A stretch of 7,359 bases of DNA, from NCBI GenBank assembly GCA_030627085.1, contig DAOUSS010000073.1:1-7359 (forward strand), written 5' to 3'. Below the pieces are notes generated by a model, which worked only from the letters and a program-made list of their open reading frames with translations, was not told where the DNA came from and searched no databases. A program made the position numbers and the translations under genes. The stretch's first letter is position 1, and each line of letters begins with the position of its first letter. Below, one piece after another: positions 1 through 5,307 of this stretch. This DNA is from Candidatus Stahliibacteriota bacterium. Its GTDB lineage: Bacteria > Hydrothermota > UBA3073.

Positions 1-131
1 GATTTATTTCACAATCTGTGTAATCCAACCAAATCTGTGCTATCTGTGTTTTGGAAATTTGACATTCTCCGATAATCTTGTGGTTTCTTAACGCATATTT
101 TGGGATAATCTTTAATTCACAATACAAGGAA
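1..131. other. Non-coding flank downstream of lon
   Basis: No coding region is supported in this stretch, which lies downstream of the lon stop codon. It is AT-rich and holds the ATCTGTG repeat cluster listed separately. I looked for an intrinsic terminator for the lon operon on the minus strand and saw no convincing GC-rich hairpin followed by a T-run, so the transcript end is unassigned. Confidence 0.6.
13..48. repeat. ATCTGTG repeat cluster (dispersed-repeat fragment)
   Basis: The heptamer ATCTGTG occurs three times, at 14-20, 33-39 and 42-48. The first copy is part of AATCTGTGTAATCC (13-26), which matches 12 of 14 bases of AATCCGTTTAATCC on the minus strand at 3759-3772. Spacing between copies is irregular and the units are too short for CRISPR. 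It resembles the degenerate 'AATCTGTG/AATCCGTG' intergenic repeats common in some uncultured bacterial genomes; that link is from memory and not tested. Confidence 0.45.
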
Positions 132-2465
132 TCACCCTCGCCCAGGTTTTTCTTCTGGTTTTATCTTCCGTTGGTCCAGGAGTGCCTCTTTCACCACCTC
201 ACCTACTCTCTCAACAAATACAAATTTTAATCCCTCTTTTTCTCTATCAGGTATCTCCGTTAAATCTTTTGCATTCCATTTAGGCAGTATTATTTTTTCA
301 ATACCTGCCCGTTTCGCTGCGAGCACCTTCTCCTTAACTCCTCCTACAGGCAAGACCTTCCCTCTCAGGGTGATCTCACCTGTCATAGCGACTTTTGGAT
401 TTACAGGTTTCTCCGTGAATAATGAGACCAATGCAGTAGCAATTGCAACACCCGCGGATGGCCCATCCTTTGGTATTGCGCCTTCAGGTACATGTATGTG
501 GATATCGTACTTGTCAAAGATAGTGTCGTCGATTTTAAACTTTTCTGCCTGGGATCTCACATAGGAAAGAGCAGCTTTTGCGCTTTCTTGCATCACTTCA
601 CCAAGTTGTCCTGTAAGGGTGAGTAGCTTCTTTCCTCTCATCCTTGTAGTCTCTATGAATATAATATCTCCACCAGCAGGTGTCCACGCAACTCCCGTTG
701 CAATTCCTATTTCTCCTTTCATTTCTGCAAGTTCCTGATAAAATTTGGGAGGACCAAGGAAATCGGGCAGGTTTTCAGCGGATATAACTTTTCTTTTTCT
801 ATTTCCTTTTGCAACCTCCTTTGTGACCTTTCTCACGCAGGACGCAATCTCTCTTTCAAGATTTCTAACTCCAGCCTCTCTTGTGTAATCGCTCATTATT
901 CGTTTTATTGCGCTGTCTTCTAATTTTATATATTTTTTTGTCAGCCCGTTTTCCTTTATCTGCTTCGGTATCAGAAATTGCCTTGCAATCTGTAGTTTCT
1001 CTTCCATTACATAGCCCGGTAGTTTCAGCGTCTCCATCCTGTCCAAAAGTGCTGGAGGTATGGTATCAGTAACATTTGCTGTAGTTATGAACATAACCTT
1101 TGACAGATCAAAAGGAACATCCAGATAATGGTCCATAAATGCATAGTTCTGTTCAGGGTCAAGCACTTCAAGAAGAGCAGATGCAGGGTCGCCCCTGAAA
1201 TCCATACCTATCTTATCCACTTCATCAAGCATGAATATGGGATTATTTGAACCTGCCCTGCGTATACTCTGGATAATTCTTCCGGGAAGTGCGCCAACAT
1301 ATGTCCTTCTATGTCCCCTTATCTCTGCCTCGTCCCTTACCCCTCCAAGAGAGAACCTGATAAACTTGCGTCCGAGTGCCCTTGCAATGGACATTCCAAG
1401 AGATGTCTTGCCGACGCCGGGAGGTCCGATGAAACACAAGATAGGACCCTTTGTATCAGATTTAAGCTTCCTTACAGAAAGATACTCTAAGACCCTTTCT
1501 TTTACATCTTCAAGATCATAATGGTCCTTATCGAGGATTCTTTTTACCCTGTCTATATCTAATCTGTCTTGTGTCTGCTTTGCCCATGGAAGAGACACCA
1601 GCCAATCAAGATAGGTTCTTACAACAATATATTCTGCCGCCTGAGGAGGGATTATCCTAAGCCTTTGAAGTTCGTGATAGGCAATCTTCTCCGCTTCCTT
1701 TGGAAGTTTTGCTTTTTTTATCTTCTGGGTCAACTCCTCTATCTCTACAGTTTTTTCGTCTTTTTCACCAAGTTCCTTCTGTATCGCACGCAATTGCTCT
1801 CTTAGATAATATTCGCGCTGGCTTTTTCCCATTTCTGTTTTGACCTCAGAGCGTATTTTTTCCCCTAGTTCAAGTATACTTTGCTCTTTTGTCAGAATCG
1901 GCAGAAGTTTCTTTAGTCTCTCTTTTACGTTCATAGTTTCCAGTATAGTTTGTTTCTCTTCAACGCTCACATTTAGCTGAGCAATAACGAAATCTGCCAA
2001 TCTATCCGCTGACTGAATATTTTCAAGCATCACGCTGAGTTCATTTGGCAAATAGGGGGCAAGGTTTATTATGTTGTGGAACATAGTAGTGACATTTCTC
2101 ATCAATGCCTCTATTTCTAAGTCCTTTATGTCTGTCTCCTTAAGTACTTCTATCTCCGCTTTCATATATGGTCTATCCTGTACAACTCTCTTTATCCTTA
2201 TTCTCTCCATCCCCTGAACGAGTATCCTTATGCTTCCATCCGGAATTCGCAGAAACCTCAGTATAAGTGATGCAGTTCCTATATCATACAACTTGTTATC
2301 CTTCTTTGTAGCGAAACAGCCGATAATCTTATCTCCAGACAGGCTTTCATCAATGAGTTTTTTAGATGGTTCATCGTCCCTTGCTGTTGGAACAAGCAGG
2401 TAAGGAAAGACAACCGTGTCAGGTATTGGTAGTATGGGTATTATATCAGGAATTGCTTCTTTCAT
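132..2465 (-). CDS. lon: ATP-dependent Lon protease (LonA type, S16)
   Basis: Cytosolic AAA+ serine protease that unfolds and degrades misfolded and selected regulatory proteins, EC 3.4.21.53. The 777-residue protein is full length (E. coli Lon is 784). The N-terminal substrate-binding LAN domain (about 8-200) begins with PILPIPDTVVFP, followed by a helical, coiled-coil-rich linker (about 200-310). The AAA+ module shows Walker A GPPGVGKT (347-354, Lys353), Walker B FMLDEVD (Asp414, Glu415), a sensor-1-type TTAN (Asn464) and LLDRME (Arg476). The protease domain has Ser670 in PKDGPSAG and Lys713 in GGVKEK, 43 residues apart as in E. coli (679/722), so the Ser-Lys dyad is intact. The ATG is supported by GGAGGA at 2469-2474, though the gap to the start is short (3 nt). 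It follows hsp20 by 17 nt and is the last gene of the cluster. No truncation or missing key residue is seen. Identification is secure. Confidence 0.98.
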   Translation of the reverse strand: MKEAIPDIIPILPIPDTVVFPYLLVPTARDDEPSKKLIDESLSGDKIIGCFATKKDNKLYDIGTASLILRFLRIPDGSIRILVQGMERIRIKRVVQDRPYMKAEIEVLKETDIKDLEIEALMRNVTTMFHNIINLAPYLPNELSVMLENIQSADRLADFVIAQLNVSVEEKQTILETMNVKERLKKLLPILTKEQSILELGEKIRSEVKTEMGKSQREYYLREQLRAIQKELGEKDEKTVEIEELTQKIKKAKLPKEAEKIAYHELQRLRIIPPQAAEYIVVRTYLDWLVSLPWAKQTQDRLDIDRVKRILDKDHYDLEDVKERVLEYLSVRKLKSDTKGPILCFIGPPGVGKTSLGMSIARALGRKFIRFSLGGVRDEAEIRGHRRTYVGALPGRIIQSIRRAGSNNPIFMLDEVDKIGMDFRGDPASALLEVLDPEQNYAFMDHYLDVPFDLSKVMFITTANVTDTIPPALLDRMETLKLPGYVMEEKLQIARQFLIPKQIKENGLTKKYIKLEDSAIKRIMSDYTREAGVRNLEREIASCVRKVTKEVAKGNRKRKVISAENLPDFLGPPKFYQELAEMKGEIGIATGVAWTPAGGDIIFIETTRMRGKKLLTLTGQLGEVMQESAKAALSYVRSQAEKFKIDDTIFDKYDIHIHVPEGAIPKDGPSAGVAIATALVSLFTEKPVNPKVAMTGEITLRGKVLPVGGVKEKVLAAKRAGIEKIILPKWNAKDLTEIPDREKEGLKFVFVERVGEVVKEALLDQRKIKPEEKPGRG

Positions 2466-2468
2466 TTA

Positions 2469-2475
2469 TCCTCCG
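2469..2475 (-). promoter_or_regulatory. Ribosome binding site of lon
   Basis: On the minus strand CGGAGGA precedes the lon ATG with only TAA between. It lies in the 17-nt hsp20-lon gap and supports the annotated start. No promoter is visible in that gap, so lon is inferred to be translated from the shared mRNA. Confidence 0.7.
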
Positions 2476-2482
2476 ATTCTAT

Positions 2483-2887
2483 TTATGAGTTTTCAATCTC
2501 GATTACCTTAATTTTTTTAGGAAGTTTTTTGTTTAGAGTCAATTTGAATATTCCATTGGATTGTTCAATAAGTATATTTTTGATATCTATCTTCTGGGGC
2601 AGGAGTACATCTCTGGTAAACTTCCCGAATCTTATTTCTACCTTGTAATGACTTGTATTCTTTTCACTTTTGAGAGTGTTTTTTCTCTCCCCGCGGATCT
2701 TTATAACCTGTTCGTCTTCAATAGTGATTTTTAAATCCTCTTTGTCTACCCCAGCGAGTTCTATAATAAGAAAAAAGGATGTTTCATTTTCGTATAAATC
2801 GATATACGGTAACCATTCGCCCTTTAAGCTTTCTGTCAGATGGTATGCATGGTCAAACAGCACAGAATCCATATCCTTTGTAATCAT
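2483..2887 (-). CDS. Small heat-shock protein, Hsp20/alpha-crystallin family
   Basis: ATP-independent holdase chaperone, expected to form oligomers in the cytoplasm and keep unfolding proteins soluble. The 134 residues are typical of bacterial class A-like sHSPs. A short N-terminal arm (about 1-24) precedes the alpha-crystallin domain (about 25-120). The domain begins at WLPYIDLYENETSF, continues through ELAGVDKEDLKITIED and IKIRGER, and ends with FGKFTRDVLLP and the NGIFKLTLNKK strand. A C-terminal I-x-I anchor (Ile129-Glu-Ile131) is present, as needed for oligomer assembly in this family. Its ATG directly abuts the TAA of the upstream SAM-hydrolase gene, so the two are almost certainly translationally coupled. 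lon follows after 17 nt. Together these suggest a holdase-protease quality-control unit. The family call is firm; a specific gene name is not justified. Confidence 0.95.
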   Translation of the reverse strand: MITKDMDSVLFDHAYHLTESLKGEWLPYIDLYENETSFFLIIELAGVDKEDLKITIEDEQVIKIRGERKNTLKSEKNTSHYKVEIRFGKFTRDVLLPQKIDIKNILIEQSNGIFKLTLNKKLPKKIKVIEIENS

Positions 2888-3658
2888 TTAACAACCTTCC
2901 TTTAATTGAAATTTAATTGTTACTTTATCCCCTCTGTGTACCTTGAATATTTCTGCAAAAGAACCATTTGGCACAGAGAGTTCTAAAAGATCAGAACTGC
3001 CCCAGATAGCAATAGGTTTTTTGCCCTCGTATGTCTTACTTATTCTGTCGATTGTCCTTCTTTTTATTTCTACGATAAACTTATCAGAGTTTGCCAGCGA
3101 ACGGGATATGTTTGTTATCACATTACCAAAATGATCCACATCAACAACCTCTCCCAGTATACCATCTGCTATCTTTTTGGGAGAAGAAAATAGGTGCCTG
3201 ACTATTGATGATACTGGTTTTGCCAGAGAACTCACCTGAATACCTGAGGCAAGTTTTGCAGCCACAGGTGCAAACACATCCCTGCCATGGAATGTCGTGG
3301 ATTCTGGTTTTCCATTGGTTATCTTGTACGCCGTGAACTTGTCAGTGAGAACGAGACTCAAGACTCCGTTATCGGGAGCAACGAAGAAATATTTTTCTAT
3401 CTCAACTATAATTGGATTTCTTTTACTACCTACTCCAGGGTCCACAACGACGAGATGGACAGTCCCTTCAGGAAAATACTTGTATGCCTTATACAATATG
3501 AGTGCTGCCTTTTTAATGTCCTGTGGCGGTATGGAGTGTGTAATATCTGTAAACCTTAAATCTGGATTTACAGAAAGCATCACTCCCTTCATAACTCCCA
3601 CATAGTCGTCCGTGTTTCCAAAATCTGTTATGAGTGTGATGATTGAATTTGGTTGCAT
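2888..3658 (-). CDS. SAM hydrolase (SAM hydroxide adenosyltransferase, DUF62 family)
   Basis: Predicted cytosolic enzyme converting S-adenosyl-L-methionine and water to adenosine and methionine. This is the established activity of the DUF62 family, which is related to fluorinase and chlorinase. The 256-residue protein shows ITLITDFGNTDDYVGVMKG at the N-terminus. The expected Asp-Arg-His triad is visible as Asp73 in VVVDPGVG, Arg80 seven residues later, and His124 in TTFHGRDVFAP. The C-terminal barrel has DHFGNVITNI (175-184) and the GSSDLLELSVPNG segment (220-232) that lines the adenine site in relatives. I chose the ATG at 3658 over one at 3787 because the consensus promoter (3681-3709) and the Shine-Dalgarno AAGGTAAGG (3668-3676) lie between them, and homology begins only after 3658. 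It is the first gene of the operon. Its physiological role is poorly understood, and its link to hsp20-lon is inferred from position. A halogenase role is less likely. Confidence 0.93.
   Translation of the reverse strand: MQPNSIITLITDFGNTDDYVGVMKGVMLSVNPDLRFTDITHSIPPQDIKKAALILYKAYKYFPEGTVHLVVVDPGVGSKRNPIIVEIEKYFFVAPDNGVLSLVLTDKFTAYKITNGKPESTTFHGRDVFAPVAAKLASGIQVSSLAKPVSSIVRHLFSSPKKIADGILGEVVDVDHFGNVITNISRSLANSDKFIVEIKRRTIDRISKTYEGKKPIAIWGSSDLLELSVPNGSFAEIFKVHRGDKVTIKFQLKEGC
2895..2903 (-). promoter_or_regulatory. Ribosome binding site of hsp20 inside the upstream gene
   Basis: On the minus strand AAAGGAAGG lies 7 nt before the hsp20 ATG, within the last codons of the SAM-hydrolase gene. The stop and start read TAAATG with no gap, an arrangement that favours translational coupling. 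Confidence 0.75.
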
Positions 3659-3667
3659 ATCATAAAT

Positions 3668-3676
3668 CCTTACCTT
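3668..3676 (-). promoter_or_regulatory. Ribosome binding site of the SAM hydrolase
   Basis: On the minus strand AAGGTAAGG sits 9 nt before the ATG at 3658. It settles the start choice for this gene. It lies only a few bases from the predicted transcription start, so the 5' untranslated region would be very short (about 15-18 nt). Confidence 0.7.
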
Positions 3677-3680
3677 GTAT

Positions 3681-3709
3681 ATTATAATACGAAAACTACA
3701 AAATGTCAA
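3681..3709 (-). promoter_or_regulatory. Consensus sigma70-type promoter of the SAM hydrolase-hsp20-lon operon
   Basis: On the minus strand a perfect TTGACA (3704-3709) and a perfect TATAAT (3681-3686) are separated by exactly 17 bases. Transcription should start near 3672-3675. No CIRCE-like operator or heat-shock sigma motif is seen overlapping it, so basal transcription of this stress cluster is predicted to be housekeeping and strong. Confidence 0.88.
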
Positions 3710-3738
3710 GAAAAAAATAATCAGATAGGACGGAGTCT

Positions 3739-3772
3739 GTCTACTTGCCGGTAGGGAGGGATTAAACGGATT
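3739..3772. repeat. Dispersed-repeat fragment (CTACTTGCCGG ... GGATTAAACGGATT)
   Basis: Two repeat-like modules sit side by side. CTACTTGCCGGTAGG resembles the inverted copy at 3871-3902. GGATTAAACGGATT (3759-3772) is, on the minus strand, AATCCGTTTAATCC, which matches the repeat at 13-26 in 12 of 14 bases. Such modules are typical of intergenic dispersed repeats, but a genome-wide count is needed to establish that here. Confidence 0.4.
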
Positions 3773-3870
3773 AAGCTGATAGAACACTGCTTTTGAATTT
3801 TATCATATAATAACCACCAATAATCGTTAATATCACTGAACCCGCCAAGACCGTGATAAGTCGCCAAATT

Positions 3871-3902
3871 TACCTGCTACCTTGCCTGCAAGTAGGTATG
3901 TC
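3871..3902. repeat. Inverted partner of the CTACTTGC repeat
   Basis: On the minus strand this region contains CCTACTTGCAGGCAAGG, sharing the CTACTTGC(A/C)GG core with plus-strand 3741-3751. The local sequence is itself quasi-palindromic (CTACCTTGC-CT-GCAAGTAG). The pair brackets about 120 bases, but no transposase or clear target duplication is seen. Confidence 0.35.
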
Positions 3903-4060
3903 TAAATTGAAGTCTCGTCAAAGTTCTTATCAAAAATAAAAATAATTTTACACCTTACATTTTGTGACTAACCAACTAGTCGGGCACTCTTTAGCGCCGT
4001 TATTAGGTATTCTTACGCATACCATGTGGGGTGTTCAGCCAAAAATTTTGAACTTTCTAC

Positions 4061-4089
4061 TTGACAAAATGCGATTTTTGAGCTATAAT
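4061..4089 (+). promoter_or_regulatory. Consensus sigma70-type promoter of the lipoprotein-protease unit
   Basis: A perfect TTGACA (4061-4066) and a perfect TATAAT (4084-4089) are separated by exactly 17 bases. Transcription is predicted from about A4096, which leaves a leader of about 270 nt before the lipoprotein ATG at 4369. Confidence 0.88.
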
Positions 4090-4161
4090 ACTAGTAGTGG
4101 TTTTGAGATAAAAATTTGCCTACCGATCTTCGGGGTTAAAAACTATAAATTGGAGGGGTAT

Positions 4162-4179
4162 ATGGAGTTTATCCTTTAA
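4162..4179 (+). other. Possible five-residue leader peptide ORF
   Basis: ATG GAG TTT ATC CTT TAA (MEFIL) is preceded by GGAGGGG at 4152-4158, well placed for initiation. It lies upstream of a terminator-like hairpin, the layout of an attenuator leader. Five codons are very few, with no run of a single amino acid, so this may be chance; the strong ribosome site is what makes it worth recording. Confidence 0.25.
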
Positions 4180-4206
4180 ATATAAACGGGGAGAATAATC
4201 AACTTC

Positions 4207-4247
4207 TACCCTCAATCCTTGAAACATATAGGATTGGAGGTATTTTT
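4207..4247 (+). terminator. Terminator-like hairpin in the leader (possible attenuator)
   Basis: CCTCAATCCT (4210-4219) pairs with AGGATTGGAGG (4230-4240) as a stem of about 10 bp with one bulged G and a 10-nt loop, directly followed by TATTTTT. It lies inside the predicted leader, before the lipoprotein gene, so if functional it would act as an attenuator rather than an end-of-operon terminator. The stem is only moderately GC-rich and the T-run is interrupted. Confidence 0.4.
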
Positions 4248-4300
4248 ATTCATTCTTGTGGGTTCTTTTACACGGAGTTTGTAAGATTCGTTTAGAATAG

Positions 4301-4326
4301 CCCTGCGTGTCAGATGATGCGCAGGG
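4301..4326 (+). other. Hairpin upstream of the lipoprotein ribosome binding site
   Basis: CCCTGCG (4301-4307) and CGCAGGG (4320-4326) form a perfect 7-bp stem. It can be extended inward by four more pairs, two of them G-U, to a 4-nt loop. It is followed by TAAAAAG, not a T-run, so it is not a standard terminator. It may stabilise the mRNA or influence access to the Shine-Dalgarno site 29 nt downstream. Confidence 0.4.
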
Positions 4327-4354
4327 TAAAAAGTGATGATGTTATATGATCTTG

Positions 4355-4361
4355 AAAGGGG
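4355..4361 (+). promoter_or_regulatory. Ribosome binding site of the lipoprotein gene
   Basis: AAAGGGG lies 7 nt before the ATG at 4369. It picks this start over the in-frame ATGs at 4333-4341, which lack a comparable site and would add residues in front of the signal peptide. Confidence 0.7.
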
Positions 4362-4368
4362 AAAGATT

Positions 4369-5283
4369 ATGAAGAGATTTTTTATCACCATAAGTATCAT
4401 TACAATGCTTGTTTTAACTGGCTGCGGATGGAATCCGTTTGGACCTGGTGATGGTTCTGAGCCACCAAGGTTCGAGCCTTGGCCTATTGGAGCCATTGAT
4501 TATGAGCCAGCTTGGTCCCCTGATGGCTCTACTATTATCTATTATCATGCCGCCAATTACGATGACTCAACAGATACTTGTGGATTTTACTTCGTAAATC
4601 CTGATGGAACAAACAGGAGGCTTTTTCTGAATGCAACAGTAGATGATCCAGACTGGTCACCTGATGGAGAATGGATACTCTTTAGTGCGAATGCGCGCAT
4701 ATGGAAGATAAAGGTAAACGGAGATAGCCTAACTCAACTGACATTTAACAGACGAACTTTCTTTCCTGATTGGTCACCAGACGGTAAGAAGATAGCATAC
4801 GATCAGAGTATATCTACTGAAACACACCCTCGTGGAATTTGGATAATGGATGCTGATGGGAGTAATGACCACCTCGTAATCGACTATGGAAGATGTCCTG
4901 ATTGGTCACCGAATGGGACAAGGTTAGCTTACGATGGAATTTATGTTGCAGATACAAATGGGACAAACATAAAACTGATCCATCAGGGCGGAGAATATCC
5001 TGTTTGGTCTCCAGATGGCTCAAAGATTACATTTATTTCTACAGACAAAAATGAGTATGGACTATGGATAATGGATTCTAATGGAGACAACCCGCATTGT
5101 CTCACACAGGACATATGCTTTTATCCGTGCTCCTGGTCACCTGACGGTGAATACATTGTCTACACTTCAGGATTAGAAGGAAGTATAATGATAGGGGACA
5201 GCGCGGTCTATGCGCCCGGTGACGGTCGGCTCTGGGTCATCAACGCCGATGGCACAGATAAGTATCAGTTAACATTTCCATGA
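4369..5283 (+). CDS. PD40/TolB-like beta-propeller lipoprotein
   Basis: Predicted lipid-anchored envelope protein of 304 residues. The signal peptide has Lys2-Arg3, a hydrophobic stretch (4-15) and a lipobox LTGC with Cys19 as the lipidation site; residue 20 is Gly, compatible with outer-membrane sorting by the E. coli rule. After a short Gly/Pro-rich linker come six WSPDG-type PD40 motifs with Trp at 49, 96, 135, 179, 213 and 256 (the fourth is WSPNG), alternating with 'GLWIMDSNGDN'-like strands. That is enough for one six-bladed propeller related to TolB. Such propellers usually bind proteins or ligands rather than catalyse, so the partner is unknown. The TGA stop falls exactly where a seventh WSPDG Trp would be expected (49 codons after the sixth) and is followed by codons for CPDG. 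A secreted protease gene begins almost immediately downstream in the same frame, suggesting a shared transcript. Confidence 0.88.
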   Translation: MKRFFITISIITMLVLTGCGWNPFGPGDGSEPPRFEPWPIGAIDYEPAWSPDGSTIIYYHAANYDDSTDTCGFYFVNPDGTNRRLFLNATVDDPDWSPDGEWILFSANARIWKIKVNGDSLTQLTFNRRTFFPDWSPDGKKIAYDQSISTETHPRGIWIMDADGSNDHLVIDYGRCPDWSPNGTRLAYDGIYVADTNGTNIKLIHQGGEYPVWSPDGSKITFISTDKNEYGLWIMDSNGDNPHCLTQDICFYPCSWSPDGEYIVYTSGLEGSIMIGDSAVYAPGDGRLWVINADGTDKYQLTFP

Positions 5284-5296
5284 TGCCCAGATGGGC

Positions 5297-5303
5297 AAGG
5301 AGG
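5297..5303 (+). promoter_or_regulatory. Ribosome binding site pointing to an ATA start
   Basis: AAGGAGG is a near-ideal Shine-Dalgarno site. The codon 4 nt downstream, in the protease frame and at the first residue of its signal peptide, is ATA (5308-5310) rather than ATG. The only ATGs nearby (5280, 5283, 5291) are in other frames and lie before this site. Confidence 0.6.
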
Positions 5304-5307
5304 AAAG

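Larger units (their letters stand above)
3710..4060. other. Non-coding spacer between divergent promoters
   Basis: About 350 bases without a supportable gene, bounded by outward-facing promoters. It holds the two repeat fragments listed separately (3739-3772 and 3871-3902), AT-rich stretches, and a small inverted repeat GACTA-6-TAGTC (3965-3980) that could be an operator, though nothing ties it to a regulator. The open frames here lack credible starts and family features. Confidence 0.6.
4096..4368 (+). other. Long structured 5' leader of the lipoprotein mRNA
   Basis: Between the predicted transcription start and the lipoprotein start are several potential RNA elements. They are a small hairpin CCGA-TCT-TCGG (4123-4133), a strong Shine-Dalgarno site before a five-codon ORF (4152-4179), a stem GTTTAT/ATAAAC (4167-4172 with 4182-4187), a terminator-like hairpin (4207-4247) and a hairpin just upstream of the lipoprotein ribosome site (4301-4326). 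I do not recognise a known riboswitch class. The boundaries rest on promoter prediction only. Confidence 0.5.

Noticed and set aside
13..48. Three ATCTGTG copies as a CRISPR array
   Set aside because: Units are 7 bases, spacing is irregular (12 and 2 bases between copies), and no cas gene is present.
370..1805. Plus-strand ORFs antisense to lon
   Set aside because: Lon is full length with all catalytic motifs, and these frames are short reading-frame shadows without family features.
3659..3787. N-terminal extension of the SAM hydrolase to an ATG at 3787
   Set aside because: The extra 43 codons contain the consensus promoter and the Shine-Dalgarno site, read through a repeat fragment, and precede the point where family similarity starts.
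3806..3811. Extra TATAAT in the intergenic region as a third promoter
   Set aside because: No -35-like hexamer lies 16-18 bases upstream; in AT-rich DNA this hexamer is expected by chance.
3979..3998. GCACTC-like sequence as a CIRCE heat-shock operator
   Set aside because: Only one half-like motif is present, the inverted partner is missing, and it is far from the hsp20-lon operon promoter.
3964..4179. 71-codon plus-strand ORF in the intergenic region
   Set aside because: The consensus promoter at 4061-4089 lies inside it, no ribosome site precedes its start, and the protein has no family features. Only its last five codons (MEFIL) have a good ribosome site, noted separately.
4212..4496. 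94-codon minus-strand ORF overlapping the lipoprotein start
   Set aside because: It is antisense to the signal peptide and the structured leader, with no ribosome site or recognisable domain; treated as a shadow.
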